Shown here one piece after another: positions 44,215-55,710 of a stretch of 64,000 nt of DNA (the stretch's first letter is position 1; the number at the start of each line of letters is the position of its first letter). The DNA is taken from the NCBI RefSeq assembly GCF_000350225.1, contig NW_005179152.1, positions 5,752 to 69,751 on the forward strand. The letters run 5' to 3'. The notes below the pieces were generated by a model. That model ran no database searches. It was given only the letters and a program-made list of their open reading frames with translations, and was not told where the DNA came from. Made by a program: the position numbers and the translations under genes. This stretch comes from Chondrus crispus. Its lineage: Eukaryota > Rhodophyta > Florideophyceae > Gigartinales > Gigartinaceae.

Positions 44215-44641
44215 CCTCGTTAGATCAGGTTTCTTGCAAGGGGCAGACTCGACGACTAAAACCTCACCTGAGTACTGCCAAACAAGCAATCAGCTATCTC
44301 TAAAACTGGAGGCAACTAGGACCTGACGCGGTGTCAGGTTCTTCAAGAAAAACGCAGGAATACCGAAGTTAGTTGTGTGAAAATTAGAGAAGGTGGGTAG
44401 GTTAATGATAGAAGTGGAAGCTTACAGTGATGATGAGCGGCACACGTGTATACGTGGAGCGATTGGGGGAAGGTTGTCGATGGTGACACTAAATTGTGTC
44501 AATTGGATCGTCAAGGTCGAGCACCGGTTTCCTGACTCAAGCCGAGCACCAGGGGCAAACTTTGCCCCCTGTCCTTTAAGGACCGGCCATCGGTCAGTAT
44601 ATATGTTGCCCCTGCCCGCGTTTGGGGCTAAGGAGGGGTCG
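44215..44641. other. Spacer before gypsy B 3' LTR, with polypurine tract
   Basis: Between the H3-tail ATG and the 3' LTR. It contains AAGGAGGGG (44630-44638), the likely plus-strand priming tract three bases from the LTR, and TATATA near 44600 that could serve the antisense ORF. No other gene is seen. Confidence 0.6.
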
Positions 44642-44950
44642 TGTGGGGGAGATTTGAGGTACTGTACAGGGTACAGTACCCAGGAGTGGCCCCAGGACCA
44701 AAGCCTTCAAAAAGGTGATTTTGTTGGTTCGCGTGTAGGCCAGGTGTACACGTGGACAATCTCCCTTTGAAGGGCGGCGGTCCTGTGGAGTGGAAGATGA
44801 TGGGGGCCCCTCTATAAGAGGAAGGGGCGCGCCGCGACACACCGCAATGGGGGGAACGACAACGACGCCCGGACCAACCCCTTTCTTGAAATAAACATCT
44901 CGCTTTTCTCTCTCCCCTACGCGCCCAGCCCCCCTTTTTAGCTGTCAACA
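44642..44950 (+). repeat. Gypsy B 3' LTR (309 bp)
   Basis: TGTGGGGGAGATTTGA...GCTGTCAACA, matching the 5' LTR with scattered substitutions. TATAAG 44813-44818 and AATAAA 44890-44895 are kept. Confidence 0.85.
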
Positions 44951-44965
44951 GGTAGCTTGGATTCA

Positions 44966-45008
44966 ATTTTCGTCAGGATGCGTGTACTACACGCATCCTG
45001 ACGAAAAT
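44966..45008. repeat. Perfect 43-bp palindrome (hairpin)
   Basis: The left arm ATTTTCGTCAGGATGCGTG (44966-44984) is the exact inverse of 44990-45008, with the centre TACTA also pairing except for the middle C. It sits between the gypsy B 3' LTR and the DIRS fragment. Confidence 0.9.
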
Positions 45009-45117
45009 CCGATCCCGGCTGCCACGTGTTCACTGCCCTGTCACTGTCACCGGTCACACCACACTTGCCTCAAAAGCCTCATACTTCATCATCAGAAATC
45101 AAGGTGTCACGCGTGAT

Positions 45118-45974
45118 GTCACGCCCGCAGAGGGCCTCGGGAGCGCGACCCGCAACTCTCCCACGCGGCCATGAGAGACCTGCAGTGGTGGGGACGACTC
45201 TCCTTCAACCCGCACATCGGGCGGGCGATTTGGCCGGAGCCAGACGCGTGCCTCTTCACAGATGCAAGCATGTCCGGGTGGGGAGCGGCCTGGCAAGGAG
45301 CAGTACCGGCCTCCGGTTTATTCACCGAAGCGGACGAGAGCGCTCACATCAACGAGCTGTAGTTGAGCGCCGCTCTCCTCGCCCTGGAGAAGTTCTTGCC
45401 CTTTGCGAGGCGGCGCCACGTGCTCCTGGTGACGGACGCGCTCGTAACCGCGCACGTGGTGCGCAACTACACCAGCCGCTCGCCGCGTCTTCTCGCCAAG
45501 TTGCGCCTTTTACGCAACCTCTGCGAGGCCAACGGCATCTCTCTTTCTACCCGGCACCTCCCCTCGGTTCTAAACTGCTGGGCAGACCCCCTCTCCCGCC
45601 GGCGGGACAGTTTCGCTTGGCATCTACCGCCGGACGCCGAGCTACTTCTGGAAAGGCGTTTCGCGTTGCCCCTCTATTTGGTCGATGGAAATGCGCTGCC
45701 CGGTCGCATGCCTTCTCCTCATTCAGTTCCAGTCGTCGTGCCGCGCCCCGCTCTGCTGGGTGTGTGGGCGCGCTTCCTCCGTACGCAATCAGGAGTGCTC
45801 GTCGCCCCATGCTGGCCCAAGCAGCAGTGGTACCAGAGCGCGGTTGCCGTCGTGCGTCCGACTCCGCTCCTGGCGAGCGTGACGCCGCCTTGGGAGAGCG
45901 TCGCGTTCGCTTTCAAGCCCCCGCCCGCCGTCGATGGCAGGAGGAAGGCACAGTCGCGGCTGTGCGGCTACTAG
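45118..45974 (+). pseudogene. DIRS-type RNase H region
   Basis: Frame from about 45118 with MRDLQWWGRLSFNP, LFTDASMSGWGAAWQ, then a TAG at 45360-45362 in place of a Glu codon in HINEL-LSAALLAL, VLLVTDALVTAHVV, TRHLPSVLNCWADPLSRR and LVAPCWPKQQWYQ. Order and wording are those of DIRS/PAT-type RNase H and the linker before the recombinase. No RT is present upstream, so the element is 5'-truncated. Confidence 0.75.
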
Positions 45975-46895
45975 GACTCTGGGCGGGTGCCACACACGCG
46001 GCGCACCTGCTCGGCCGCAACCTTTCCGCCAATTCCCAAAGCGCCTACCAGCATCATGGGGAGGCGTTTACTGCTTTCGGAGACGGCGATGGGGTCTCTG
46101 CGCTCCCTGCCACCCCTGTCACTGTGGCGTGCTATCTCGGACATCTTTATGGCAAGGGCACAGTGCGGGGCGGCTCCATCCGACCGTACTTCGCGGCCAT
46201 AGGCTCGCAACACCGCCGCTATGGCTACCAAGACCCACCCAAAGATCCTCTTGTCTGCGCTACTCGCCAGGGGTACCTGTCGAACAACGCGGCCCGCTCT
46301 GGTGGTCCCCCGAAGCGCTCCGCACCTCTCCCGGCGGACTGTGCGCTACGCGCGATGACGCTGGCGCTAGAGACCTCCCACGTTCGCCTTCTACAGGAGT
46401 GGGGAATGGTAGCCCTCGGATTTTTAATCTGCTGTCGGCCGACAAGCATACGCCTACTTCGTCGGCGGGACGTTGAGTTCAGCTCTGGAGAAGTGACTGT
46501 GCAGATGGTCCACTTCAAGTTTTCGGAACAGGGCTAATCGCCGCGCATCGCCCTACGCATCCCCGTCTCTTCCTCTGCTGACCGCTTCTACTAGCTTCTC
46601 TTCAAGCTCGTTGCCGCTGCCCCGTCGCCAAGCTCCTACCTGTTCCCAAGGTACCCGCACAAACGCGCTCCACTCACCGCCGCTACGCTGCAGGCCTCCC
46701 TCGACGCCCTCGTCGCGAGCATCCGACCCCCGCGGGCACCTGCTCCACCGCCCGCTCGCTTCGCAGCCGCGGGATATCCGCCGCCTATGCCGCGAGGGTG
46801 CGGCTGGAGACCATCATGCGGATCTCCAACCACAGCTCGTCTGAGGTGGTGCATAAGCATTACCTAGACACATTAATGCCGGTTACACCGGCGGC
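45950..46895 (+). pseudogene. DIRS-type tyrosine recombinase
   Basis: Integrates circular DNA by site-specific recombination, replacing the DDE integrase. The core-binding part is in the 45026-46537 frame: LSANSQSAYQHHGEAF, VACYLGHLYGKGTVRGGSI, then ALGFLICCRPTSIRLLRRRD with the first catalytic Arg. It stops at 46535-46537. The catalytic C-terminus continues in another frame (about 46762-46880) with ISAAYAARVRLETIMRISNH and VVHKHYLDTLM, which supplies the His and the nucleophilic Tyr. At least one stop and one frame change make it non-functional. Confidence 0.75.
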
Positions 46896-47260
46896 ACGGT
46901 TCTTTTTTGGGCGCTTTGCGCCCCCTGCTGCCCTTCAGTGACGTCCCGTGACCTGCGTCACTGGTACGTCACGGGCAGTCTCGCCTACTTGGCAAATCGA
47001 CTCTGCGCGGGACCTATATTACGGATATGTATCATTTGATCACAGTGTAATGCCCCTCACCGCCGCTCTCGCTGACACCACGGTGACAGGTCACCGACGA
47101 CACCCGCGTGACTTCTAGTCTCACGCGCCCGCCGTCGCTTCTCGTAGTTTATCAAGGGGGGGTGGCAGTGCTGGTCAACGACGAGGCCCTTCGGCAGTCA
47201 TCCGTTTCTCAGCACCCGCCCTCCCGCTCCTCGCGGCGTTGGCGCGCCGTTTTCTGCCAA
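46896..47260. other. No gene seen
   Basis: GC-rich DNA after the recombinase, possibly the 3' end of the DIRS element. It has inverted CCCGTGAC/GTCACGGG arms near 46946-46976. Confidence 0.4.
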
Positions 47261-48306
47261 TGTAGTGCAATACGCACCTGAAAAGGGGGGTGAAAAGAAA
47301 GGAAAATATTTGGATATGAAAAGTAGTCCGGGTTGGGGGACACACGTGTGAATAATTGCACAGTTTTAATTTTTAATTATTTTATTTTATTTAGTTAATT
47401 AGTTGGCATTAATTTTGCTGACACTAGATTAGATCTAGGATCTAGCGCCGCGAGCTACTGTAGTGGCTCCGGCGGGGCGATATATACCTTAGCCCTCTGA
47501 CCACCAAGTCAGTAATGGTAACCCAAGTTGCCAGAGTTGAATATCGCCTTGGTCGAAGTCCGTCTTTCCCAATACGCTCCCTTTTACCACAGATTACGTT
47601 ATCCTTTTCGCTCGGGGGTTCCCCTTTCTTTTTCCTTTATTTCCCTATTCTTTTTTATCTCTACCTCTATATTTCCCTTAATTGTGTTGGTTCCACTGGA
47701 GTTGGTTGCGACCGATCCGGTGTAGGTGTTTTAGCCATCGGGCAGCACGTTGTGTAGCGCTGCTACTGTTTCAAGTTCCGTCGGAAGGCTGTTGTAACGA
47801 CGCCTCCGTCGAAGGTCTTACTGTATAAGACAGAGTTGGTACCGCCTACCGCGATCGCAATCGCGCTGGTAAGGGTGTTTTAGCCATCGGGCAACACGTC
47901 GGTAGTAGCGTTGCTACACGGTTACGATCCCGTCGGGTAGTGCTGAACAAGCCCCCGTCGAAGACCTTGAATTACACACAAGGTGCTGAAGACGCTCGTC
48001 GAGCATTGGCTTTACAACCCAGCGAACCGCGGTTACATCCTCGTAGACAAGCCCAACCCGCACTCGTCGAGCGCTCAAGTCTTCACAAGTCTCTACCACC
48101 ATTATCCTCCCGGGCTGGGCATCTTTCCTTAACCTTCCCCCCCGTCGGAGTTGAGCTACCGTAGGCCGCAAGCCCATACAAGGGGAAAGGGAGTCTCGAA
48201 CGCTCCGTAGCGCGTGCCATCGGCAGTGGTTGTTGCTGTTGTTGTTTTTCTTCTTTTGTTGGACCGTCGGACTGCAGTCGCGGCCTGCCAGGCACGTTGC
48301 ACTACA
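47261..48306 (+). repeat. Gypsy A copy 2, 5' LTR (1046 bp)
   Basis: TGTAGTGCAATACGCACC...TTGCACTACA, with the same terminal inversion as copy 1. TATATA at 47481-47486. Left flank GCCAA; the other end is outside the window. Confidence 0.88.
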
Positions 48307-48310
48307 AAAG

Positions 48311-48328
48311 TGGTCTCCCGACCTAGAA
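48311..48328 (+). other. Primer-binding site, gypsy A copy 2
   Basis: TGGTCTCCCGACCTAGAA after the spacer AAAG. The start (TTGCACTACAAAAGTGGTCT) is repeated about 86 bp downstream (from 48381), a small local duplication. Confidence 0.8.
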
Positions 48329-48469
48329 TTGTCTACAGCAAACCCGACCTAGAATTGTGTCGACGACAGCCTCGGTCTGGAGTTGCACTACAAAAGTGGT
48401 CTGGGTAGCGGAGTCTCTCTTTTATTTTTTGTTTGTAACTTTTTTTGTGTAGGTTCGCTCGTACGAGCG

Positions 48470-50757
48470 ATGTCGACAAGCGCACCCGGGGACGCCGGTC
48501 CCGGGGCGAGTAGGAGCGGATCGGCAAGGGCGTCGAGGATCCCGCGAGGTCCTCGCACCCGAAGCCAGGCCAATACGGCCACGGATCCCGAAGGTCAAGA
48601 ATTCCCGACGGGGATTGACGCCGACAAGGATAATCTATCCTACAGGTTCGAGAAGATGGGCGAGGAAATTCGCCAAGAGATGACGAAAAATCTCGAGGCT
48701 GAATTAGCCCTCGTCCGGAAGCAACTGGAGTTGCAAGCATCCGAGTTCCACACCGTTTTAGGAGAGCTGTCGGCTCGAGTGGATCTCATCGAGAAGGAGC
48801 GAGGTGAGGCGACCGACGGTCTGGAGCCGGAGGTCCTAGCTTCGTTGAAAATTTCAGTCAAGGACGCAAGGCGCGACGCGAATCAAGCTTTGGAGTCCTT
48901 AGGTAAATTTAGAAGCAGTATCGACGACAGGTTCGACTGCGCCGCTCATCGTCTCAAGGACCTTGAACAGGTCGCCGGGCAAGAGCCGCTCCCCACGGGT
49001 CGAGAAGGCGACCGTCGATCAAAGAAGGACAAGGCCGCGGTACAGCGGAGTTCCAAGTCGAAGACTTCGAAGAAGAATCTGCGACGCCGGAGCAAGAGTC
49101 ACTGTAGTGACGAGCCGGAGGACCAAGACTCAATGGCCGAGTCGAATGGCCTTTCCGAAGATGGTGACGACGGTTCGTCGAACCATGCCAGCGATTCCGA
49201 ACATCGTTCAGAGGAAGGAAAAGGAATTTCGCAGGGCAAGAAAATTACCTCCAGACGGGGCGGGATCACTTCGTCCGCCTCGCGGAGAGACAAGGACGCT
49301 GAGCCAGAGGACGTCGTAACGCGACGCGGGCCGCGATGGGAGGAGTTGGATGAGCTGAATCCGACCAACTACCTCTTCAAGAAATTACTTTCGTACCGAA
49401 CGTACCGCTTGCGGAACCCGCAGACATATTTGTCAAGTTCCCGGCGGACCGCCGTGCGAAAAATCAGGAGAGATATTCCGCCTAAGGTGAAGAAGGACAA
49501 CACGTTCACAGGTGAGGACGGGGTCCTTGTGTTGGATTTTTTTGCAAAGTTAGTTCAAGAGTTTGATACTCAAGAAATGAACGAGGGGCAAGTGATCCGC
49601 TTGTTGCCCGAATTTCTAAGCGGCATCGCCTTGAGACAGCACACTTCGGTGTCGCAGACGGCCGGGTCCCATCACGGAAAGGTATCCGTTTGGCCGGAGG
49701 CCGTACAATAGTTGTTGAGGAGCTTCGCAACCGACGAGGCCATCCGTCAAGCCGTGCTCGCATTTGCGAGAAGTTCAGCAAAGACCGTCTGAAGACGAGA
49801 TGGAATTTTATATCCGTCTGACGGACGCGAGCAAATCGATGTGGAAACGTATATTCGATGGAAGAACAAATGACGATGTTTATTGAAGGACTCGATTCGA
49901 GTATCAAGCAAATGGTATCTCAATACCGACAAGACAATTGGGACGTTTCGTTTTTGAGACTAGTTAATTACGCGAAGGCGCATGGCTCGGCGAGCCGCGC
50001 TAAGGACAAGAAGACCAAGAAGGTCACGATTCAGACGCCGTCGACGATCAGGGCGGGTAAGAAGCCGAGGGCTTCTTATCTCGGTCGTAAAAGTCACGCC
50101 GCCGTCCACTTAGCAGAGTCAATCTCCGCGTCAGGTGAGCGCGGTGCGCACGGAAGCAGCGAAAATCATTATGAAGGAGCAGTGGTAGCCGAAGGCGAGT
50201 TTATTGAGCCATCGGAGGGCTACGGACACGAGGACTACGGGGCAAGCGGGTCGTCAACTTTACCGACGCCCACATACACGACGGAGTCGTTTTCAGAGCC
50301 CACGGATCCCGTGATGATGTTTCGGGGGCGCGGCTACACGCCGGCGCCTCGCATTCCGATGGAAGACAACGGTACGACGTTTCGAAGGCCAGGCTGGATG
50401 GGAAGGCTGCAACGTCAAGAAAGGCCGCCGGCCCGTGGAGGACCTAGGCCGCCATATCCCGTCAAGACGCACGGACTGGTGTGCTATCATTGTTACGAAA
50501 AGGGGCACGCCGCGCCAACGTGCATTCTTTCCCTCCGGGAAATGCACCGAGTTTTGGAAAATTATGAGGCGTTGTCTCCGATGGAGAGGTTAGGGATACC
50601 ATCGACGAGTTATCTGAAGGTCAAGAATTGGTTCGATTCGCAGACGGCGAGCACGCCGAGTGCTTCAACGCCGAGGCCGAACCAACCCTTCAAAGGGCCC
50701 GCCGCGGGGCCCGCGTCGTCGGACGGGAGAAGGAACCCGCAGCGCCAGGAAAACTAG
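48470..50757 (+). pseudogene. Gypsy A copy 2 gag
   Basis: ATG at 48470 (MSTSAPGDAGPGASRSGSAR). Coiled-coil-like N-terminus, Lys/Ser/Asp linker, capsid part ending VWPEAVQ followed by TAG (49709-49711) where copy 1 has TGG (Trp). A short scrambled stretch with frame changes (49740-49857) follows, then the frame is clean from 49858 to 50757 with zinc knuckle CYHCYEKGHAAPTC. It ends at TAG directly after GGAAAAC. Confidence 0.9.
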
Positions 50758-52221
50758 AGAGGGGAATCTCGCATGAGTCGCGAGAGGCACAGGGTCGACG
50801 TACTGTGCCCGGGGCTCAGCCCCGTTCCCCGTCTCTAAGGGAAAAATCAGGCCCCGATGAGGAGGTTGTTGGATTGGGGGATAAGCCCAAAGGGCCAGCC
50901 CAAGTCAAGAAAATTTTGAGCCGAGCCCGAGATCATCTGCTGGAAGAAGTTCGAAGACCCTGGTACAGGGTTAAGCGAAGGGAGTGTCCCGAGAAGATTT
51001 TGGTTCTTGTGCGAAAAAACTACAAAGTTTACGCGGACATTGGACCAACAGTCGGATTGATGAGCCCGGTGTTGTCTGTATTTGACACCGGCGCGGGACC
51101 AAACCTTATGCGAAAATCGGAACTCCCGGCTGGAATGGAATCTCTAGTGTCCTACGGACCGACCCAAGATATTGGCGACGCGAACAACAGGCCACTCCAG
51201 ACTCTCGGAACCATCAAGATGCCCGTGGGACTTGGACGATTTGTGACTGCTGCCGAATTTATTGTGTGCGAGAAGCTCGCGGTACCGCTGATTCTAGGAG
51301 CGGACTATTGCGATAGGTTCGTGGAGGCTATCTACCCACGGAAGAGGACAGTTGAGTTGGCGGATTTCTCGGAGGTTCCGATCGTAAGGCGGTTCTCGGC
51401 GAGAAAATCGAAGAAGCATCTCGTCCCCGGAGAGGGCAAAACTGATGGAAAAGGGGAGCGAGTTTCCCCCAGGGTGAAGGTGGCAAGAGCCACGACCATT
51501 GAGCGAGGGACGCAACACGTAGTCGAATGCACCTCGAAGAGGACTAGCTTGGTCGTCTTTCAACCCTACGCACCCCTATACGACAAGCACGGACTGGTAA
51601 GCACCAACGTTGTAGTTCAGGTGGAGCCTGACAAACCTTTTAGATTGCTTGTAGCGAATTTTAGAAATTACCCTGTCAGGGTTCAAAAAGGCCAAGTGGT
51701 GGCGGAACTACTACCGCACCCGAGGGCCGTATTCAAGAGCAATTCCACCATTGGTGAGGTACTTGAAATTCAAGAAAGGGACGAGGAAAAATTTACTAAT
51801 TCCACCCCGCCGCCTGCGGGCGAGAGAAGGTGCGAACCGTCGGAACAAGATCGCGAGGACCAGCAAGGAGAACGGGAGGAAGGGCTCTCCGCGACGGCAA
51901 CTACGAAGCCGGAGCGGCGGATTGAGCCTCCCCCGCCGGACGTAGAGGAGCTCGACCTGAGCCACGTGCCGGACCGGCTGCGCGAAAGATTCCGTCGGAT
52001 GTTGAAAAATATTCCCGCATGTATGATGGGACCCTTGGTGAGATCAACACCACGGTCCACCGGATTGAAGTGGCCCCAGATACAAGGCCAATTGCGCAAG
52101 CCCCGTATCGGGCCGGGCCTAAAGCCCGCGAAGTAGAAGATGCAGAAGTACAGAAGATGTTAGAAGCAGGAGTCATCGAACCGGCGCAGTCAGAATGGGC
52201 GTCGCCCGTTTTATTGGTGCC
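50628..52221 (+). pseudogene. Gypsy A copy 2 protease and RT N-terminus
   Basis: Frame -1 to gag, open from 50628. Protease VFDTGAGPNLMRKSEL, then LAVPLILGADYCDRFVEAI and a linker reading through to FRRMLKN. Near 52010 the A tract is shorter than in copy 1 and the frame shifts; the RT start continues from 52019 (GTLGEINTTVHRIEV, EWASPVLLV) up to the gypsy C insertion point. Confidence 0.9.
50748..50754 (+). promoter_or_regulatory. Candidate -1 frameshift site, gypsy A copy 2
   Basis: GGAAAAC immediately before gag TAG (50755-50757); the pol frame is open on both sides. Identical placement to copy 1, and close to the A AAA AAC of gypsy C. Confidence 0.5.
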
Positions 52222-52951
52222 TGTCGTGCACTGGGGTCGCGGTGTATAACCCCAGGGCAGAGCACGCGTGTTCGGAACGCGGGTTGTACGGGAGACCACC
52301 CGGTGATAACCGGCAACGGGGTCCGGGCGCGATCGGCGCAATAGGTAGCAAAAAAAGGAGGGTTAGAACAGCGGATCGCCCAGAGGGCGCGGAGCGGTAG
52401 GGACGTCTCGCGCGGTAGAGCGGTTAGTATCCTCGGTAGCAGCACGTGCGGTAGAGCGGTTGGGATTCGCGGTCGTAGATGGGCTCGCGTAGTGTAGCAC
52501 GGCTTGTGCTATACTGGCGCGAGGCTACTACCGAGATTCCAGAAGCTTACGAAAAGGACCCAAGGCTTCGTGCCTTCTTTACTTAGGGTCGAACGTCGAC
52601 TATATAGTAGTCGACGTCGTAATAATATTAATTAATAATAATTAATAATAATTAATTAAAACACGGTAATAAATACCAGCGTACTAGCATAGACGCTATA
52701 CAGTACGCAATACCCCCCTGTATAGGGTTATGATACCCGCTCACACGTGGGGATCGACACGCCTAGACGTGGAGTGACAGACTGTCCGTACTTCGACAGG
52801 GCTTACACCCGGCCATGCCTGGGTGGGTAGTTACACGATTACACGTGGTACAGGTACACGAATATCCGTGGTGTACACGTGGGAAGCGCACCCGTGAGGG
52901 TGGCATCCCGCGTATGCCTCGCGAATGAGGGAGGCGTACCAGTGCACTACA
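52222..52951 (-). repeat. Gypsy C 3' LTR (730 bp)
   Basis: TGTCGTGCACTGGGG...CCAGTGCACTACA; the 13-bp ends are inverted with one mismatch. It contains ACGTCGACTA-TATAG-TAGTCGACGT (52593-52617), a hairpin next to an AT-rich TTAATTAATAATAA run. A polypurine tract GAGGGGGG (minus strand, near 52955) abuts it. Confidence 0.95.
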
Positions 52952-53299
52952 TAGCCCCCCTCGTAGAGTCGAGCGTCCCGCGAGTCATAGATTCAACGGA
53001 ATCGTATCCGTCATGGATACGTACAGTCCCCCAGGTGTGGGCCCCGGCTGGTACGCGCATCGGCGCGGGGGGGGTAACTCGGCTCGGCGAGGACTTTTCT
53101 TTTCTCCGCAGACTTCGCGGCACGACCCGCACGCGTGTGTGCTGTTTTCCCTGACGGTTTTCCCCTCTCTCTCTTCCCTTTTTTTTGTCAGTTCAAATCC
53201 CCCTCCCCTTGTTACCTCGGGCGGGTTGAGCCATTCGTCAGACCTTCCCGAAGAAGACGGGAGATCCCGTTGGGAGGCGACCGACCCGCGTGTGCAACT

Positions 53300-54934
53300 A
53301 TGTTCGCGGGGCGGCACACGCGTGACGACGGACGTTGGCCTCGACCCAGCGAGTTATGGGTACGCACCATGACCGACGCCCCGTTTTTTTTTGCGAGGGC
53401 GCCGTTCCTTTCCGCGGAGGGTCTCCGCGATCCCGAGTTAATCCGGACATATGCGACAGTGTCGGGCGAGCTCCCGGGTGGTCTCAGCCTTCAAGCTGTG
53501 TTCTCTCGCGACTTCAGTCACCGACTAGTGGTGGCCAGCGAGTTATTACGCCCTGAATACAGGCGGACGGATGCCGAATCGCAAGAGGCTTTTCTCAACT
53601 TCCTCCAACAGCGTATCCGCCGTACCCCCTGCCGTCGTCCAGTCCCCCGTGAGTGGGACTTGGACACGTGGGCGTACAGGGAGGAGAACGGCCGCGGCTA
53701 CGTCGCCAACTTGGGCCATATCATGTGCAGACTCCGCGATCGGGAGGAAGAACCATCCGTGTTGATGATGGCGTGAGACACGCCTTTCATGCCGCCGAAT
53801 TACGCCGTTGAGCTGGAAAGGCGCGAAACCCCGGACATGCACGGAAAGCTCAAATTTGAGCGGCGCATGCGGAATCGCATGGGATTCTTCATTGCATACG
53901 AATGGGTAGAAGTCACCTCGTTCGAGCGAGTGGTATTGCGCACACGGTACCCGGACTTGCCGACGTGGTTTGACCAGTACGAAGTGCCCGCTGACTTCTT
54001 AGCTGAACTTCCACCCTGTTTGGTGTATCACGGTCTCAGCATGATGGAGGACCCGCAATCCTCCAAGTGGATGGTTTTCCTCAGTGAATGGCTGGCGATC
54101 GTGGCCAAGCGCTTCATCTGGTCCACGTACGATGGGCGCTTGTATGTCCTCCCGAGGGCCGTCACGGAGTGGTTGCGCTGTCTCGATCTGGCGAGGGTGT
54201 TGGGGTCTGCCGGGTTGCAGGAGCGTCTTCAATCCTTACTCGATCTCCATGACCGGGTCGACTGGTCCCGCGTTCCCTATAACCAAGGACACCACTTTGA
54301 CAATCCACGAGTGAGGAACCATTCCCCGGGTCGACGATTCGACGCCGGTACCCCGCTAACCGGCAACTGGGTCCGCATTGCGGCGGGGACACTGAGCGTC
54401 ACTCAGCCGGAGTTACTTCTGGGGCAACCGGGGCCGACCGCTGGGGTTGGCGGCGAGGCCGCCCGCGTGCGTCCCCGCGAGGAGATACACGAAGTGGGCG
54501 CTGAGCCTCGCGCGCGCGAGCCGGTTCGCGTTAGGGCGAGGCGCGGCGGGGTGGGGTCCTCAGTCGACGTGGTGATGGCAGGGGGGACGACGGTCAAGAC
54601 GCGGGAGGCTGCCACGGCGGGGTCTGGTCCGGCCGATTTAACGGATGCGAGCTTGCGCGCGTTGTTCGAAAACCCCCGCATGCGGTCCAAGCTGCGTCAG
54701 CTCTTCGCCGAGGGAGGCTCCGCGGGAGAGACTACAGTCGCTGCGGTCGCGTGTACGCCACCGTCCGCCTTTCTCGAGAAGGAGATAACCCCTCGCTCTA
54801 AGAGCAGGGGACCGTCAGCTCCGGTCGGAGGGTCGAAAGGGGCCGCTCCCGCTGCAGGGGAGGAAGGTGACGCTCCTGTCGAACCCCACGAGGAGGCGCC
54901 GGAGAAGCAAATCGGCGACTACGTGGAGGAGTAG
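53300..54934 (+). pseudogene. Antisense accessory ORF of gypsy C, unknown function
   Basis: One frame of 545 codons opposite in sense to gag-pol, from the ATG at 53300 (or 53369, MTDAPFFFARAPFLSAEG) to TAG at 54932-54934, interrupted once by TGA at 53774-53776; 12 bases later the same frame continues with MPPNYAVELERRETPD. The N-terminal part has LNFLQQRIRRTPCRR. The middle is rich in aromatic residues (GFFIAYEWVEVTSFERVVLR, SKWMVFLSEWLAIVAKRFIW). The C-terminus is Arg-rich then acidic (EEAPEKQIGDYVEE) with a helix LTDASLRALFENPRMRSKLR. No known domain. It lies between the chromodomain and the 3' LTR; the LTR would have to act as an antisense promoter. Confidence 0.6.
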
Positions 54935-55710
54935 CCGCTCGAGGGGCGTCCCTCTCGTATTAGAGGGATTAGTTGACCCATCTCGGACGCGCGAGTTAGT
55001 TCCTTTCGTCCGCCTGTCACTTGGTAAATATAATTACTTCCCCGACCCGTGGCGGGCAGTCTCTGGTGAGGAGGTCCGTTCCCCCTCTCCCGTCAAGCGG
55101 GTCTCGTGTTCTCGCCTTGCGAGGTTATCGTTTGACAGTACTCGACAAGCGAGGAAGGGATCCTCGTCAAGTGAGTTCGTTCATGAGGTTGCTCTCAACC
55201 TCGACACGGCGAGGAGATCTCTCGATTAGCCGAGGTCAATAATTTGACCATACTCGACACTGTGCGAGGAGGGCTCTCGTCCTTCTGGGCCATTGATTTG
55301 ATGTCCTCTCCCGAACCGACGAGTCTCACGTCCTCTTCTTACGAGGTTATCACTCGACAGTACTCGACAAGCGAGGAAGGGATCCTCGTCAAGCGAGTTC
55401 GTTCATGAGGTTGCTCTCAACCTCGACACTGCGAGGAGGGCTCTCGTCCGTCGAGGTCATTAATTTGATGTCCACTCCCGAACCGACGAGTCTCACGTCC
55501 TCTTCCTACGTGGTTATTACTTGACAGTACTCGACAAGCGAGGAAGGGATCCTCGTCGAGCGAGTTCGTTCATGAGGTGGCTCTCAACCTCGACACTGTG
55601 CGGAGATCTCCCGATTAGCCGAGGTCAATAATTTGACAATACTCGACACTGTGCGAGGAGCTCTCGTCCGTCGAGGTCATTAATGCGCCCGTCAGCGGGG
55701 ACAGCAGTCG
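54935..55710. repeat. Complex tandem repeat in gypsy C
   Basis: A block containing GACAGTACTCGACAAGCGAG and TTCGTTCATGAGG recurs at about 55134, 55356 and 55523 (spacing 222 and 167). The difference is one extra 55-bp submodule (GAGGTCAATAATTTGAC(C/A)ATA). No coding potential; it lies between the antisense ORF and the end of pol, where the two convergent transcripts would end. Confidence 0.75.

Larger units (their letters stand above)
39331..44950 (+). mobile_element. Ty3/gypsy family B with antisense H3-tail ORF, no integrase
   Basis: LTRs at 39331-39662 and 44642-44950; gag, two zinc knuckles, protease, RT and RNase H on the plus strand in between. Reading breaks down in RNase H near 43320 and no integrase is found. 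In its place the minus strand carries the H3-tail ORF (43435-44214). A 464-bp MITE sits in the protease. The flanks (AGGGT left, GGTAG right) do not form a target duplication, so the copy may be a recombinant or its outer bases have diverged. Confidence 0.85.

Noticed and set aside
45547..46518. Many ORFs on both strands over the DIRS fragment
   Set aside because: High-GC shadows of the RNase H and recombinase frames.
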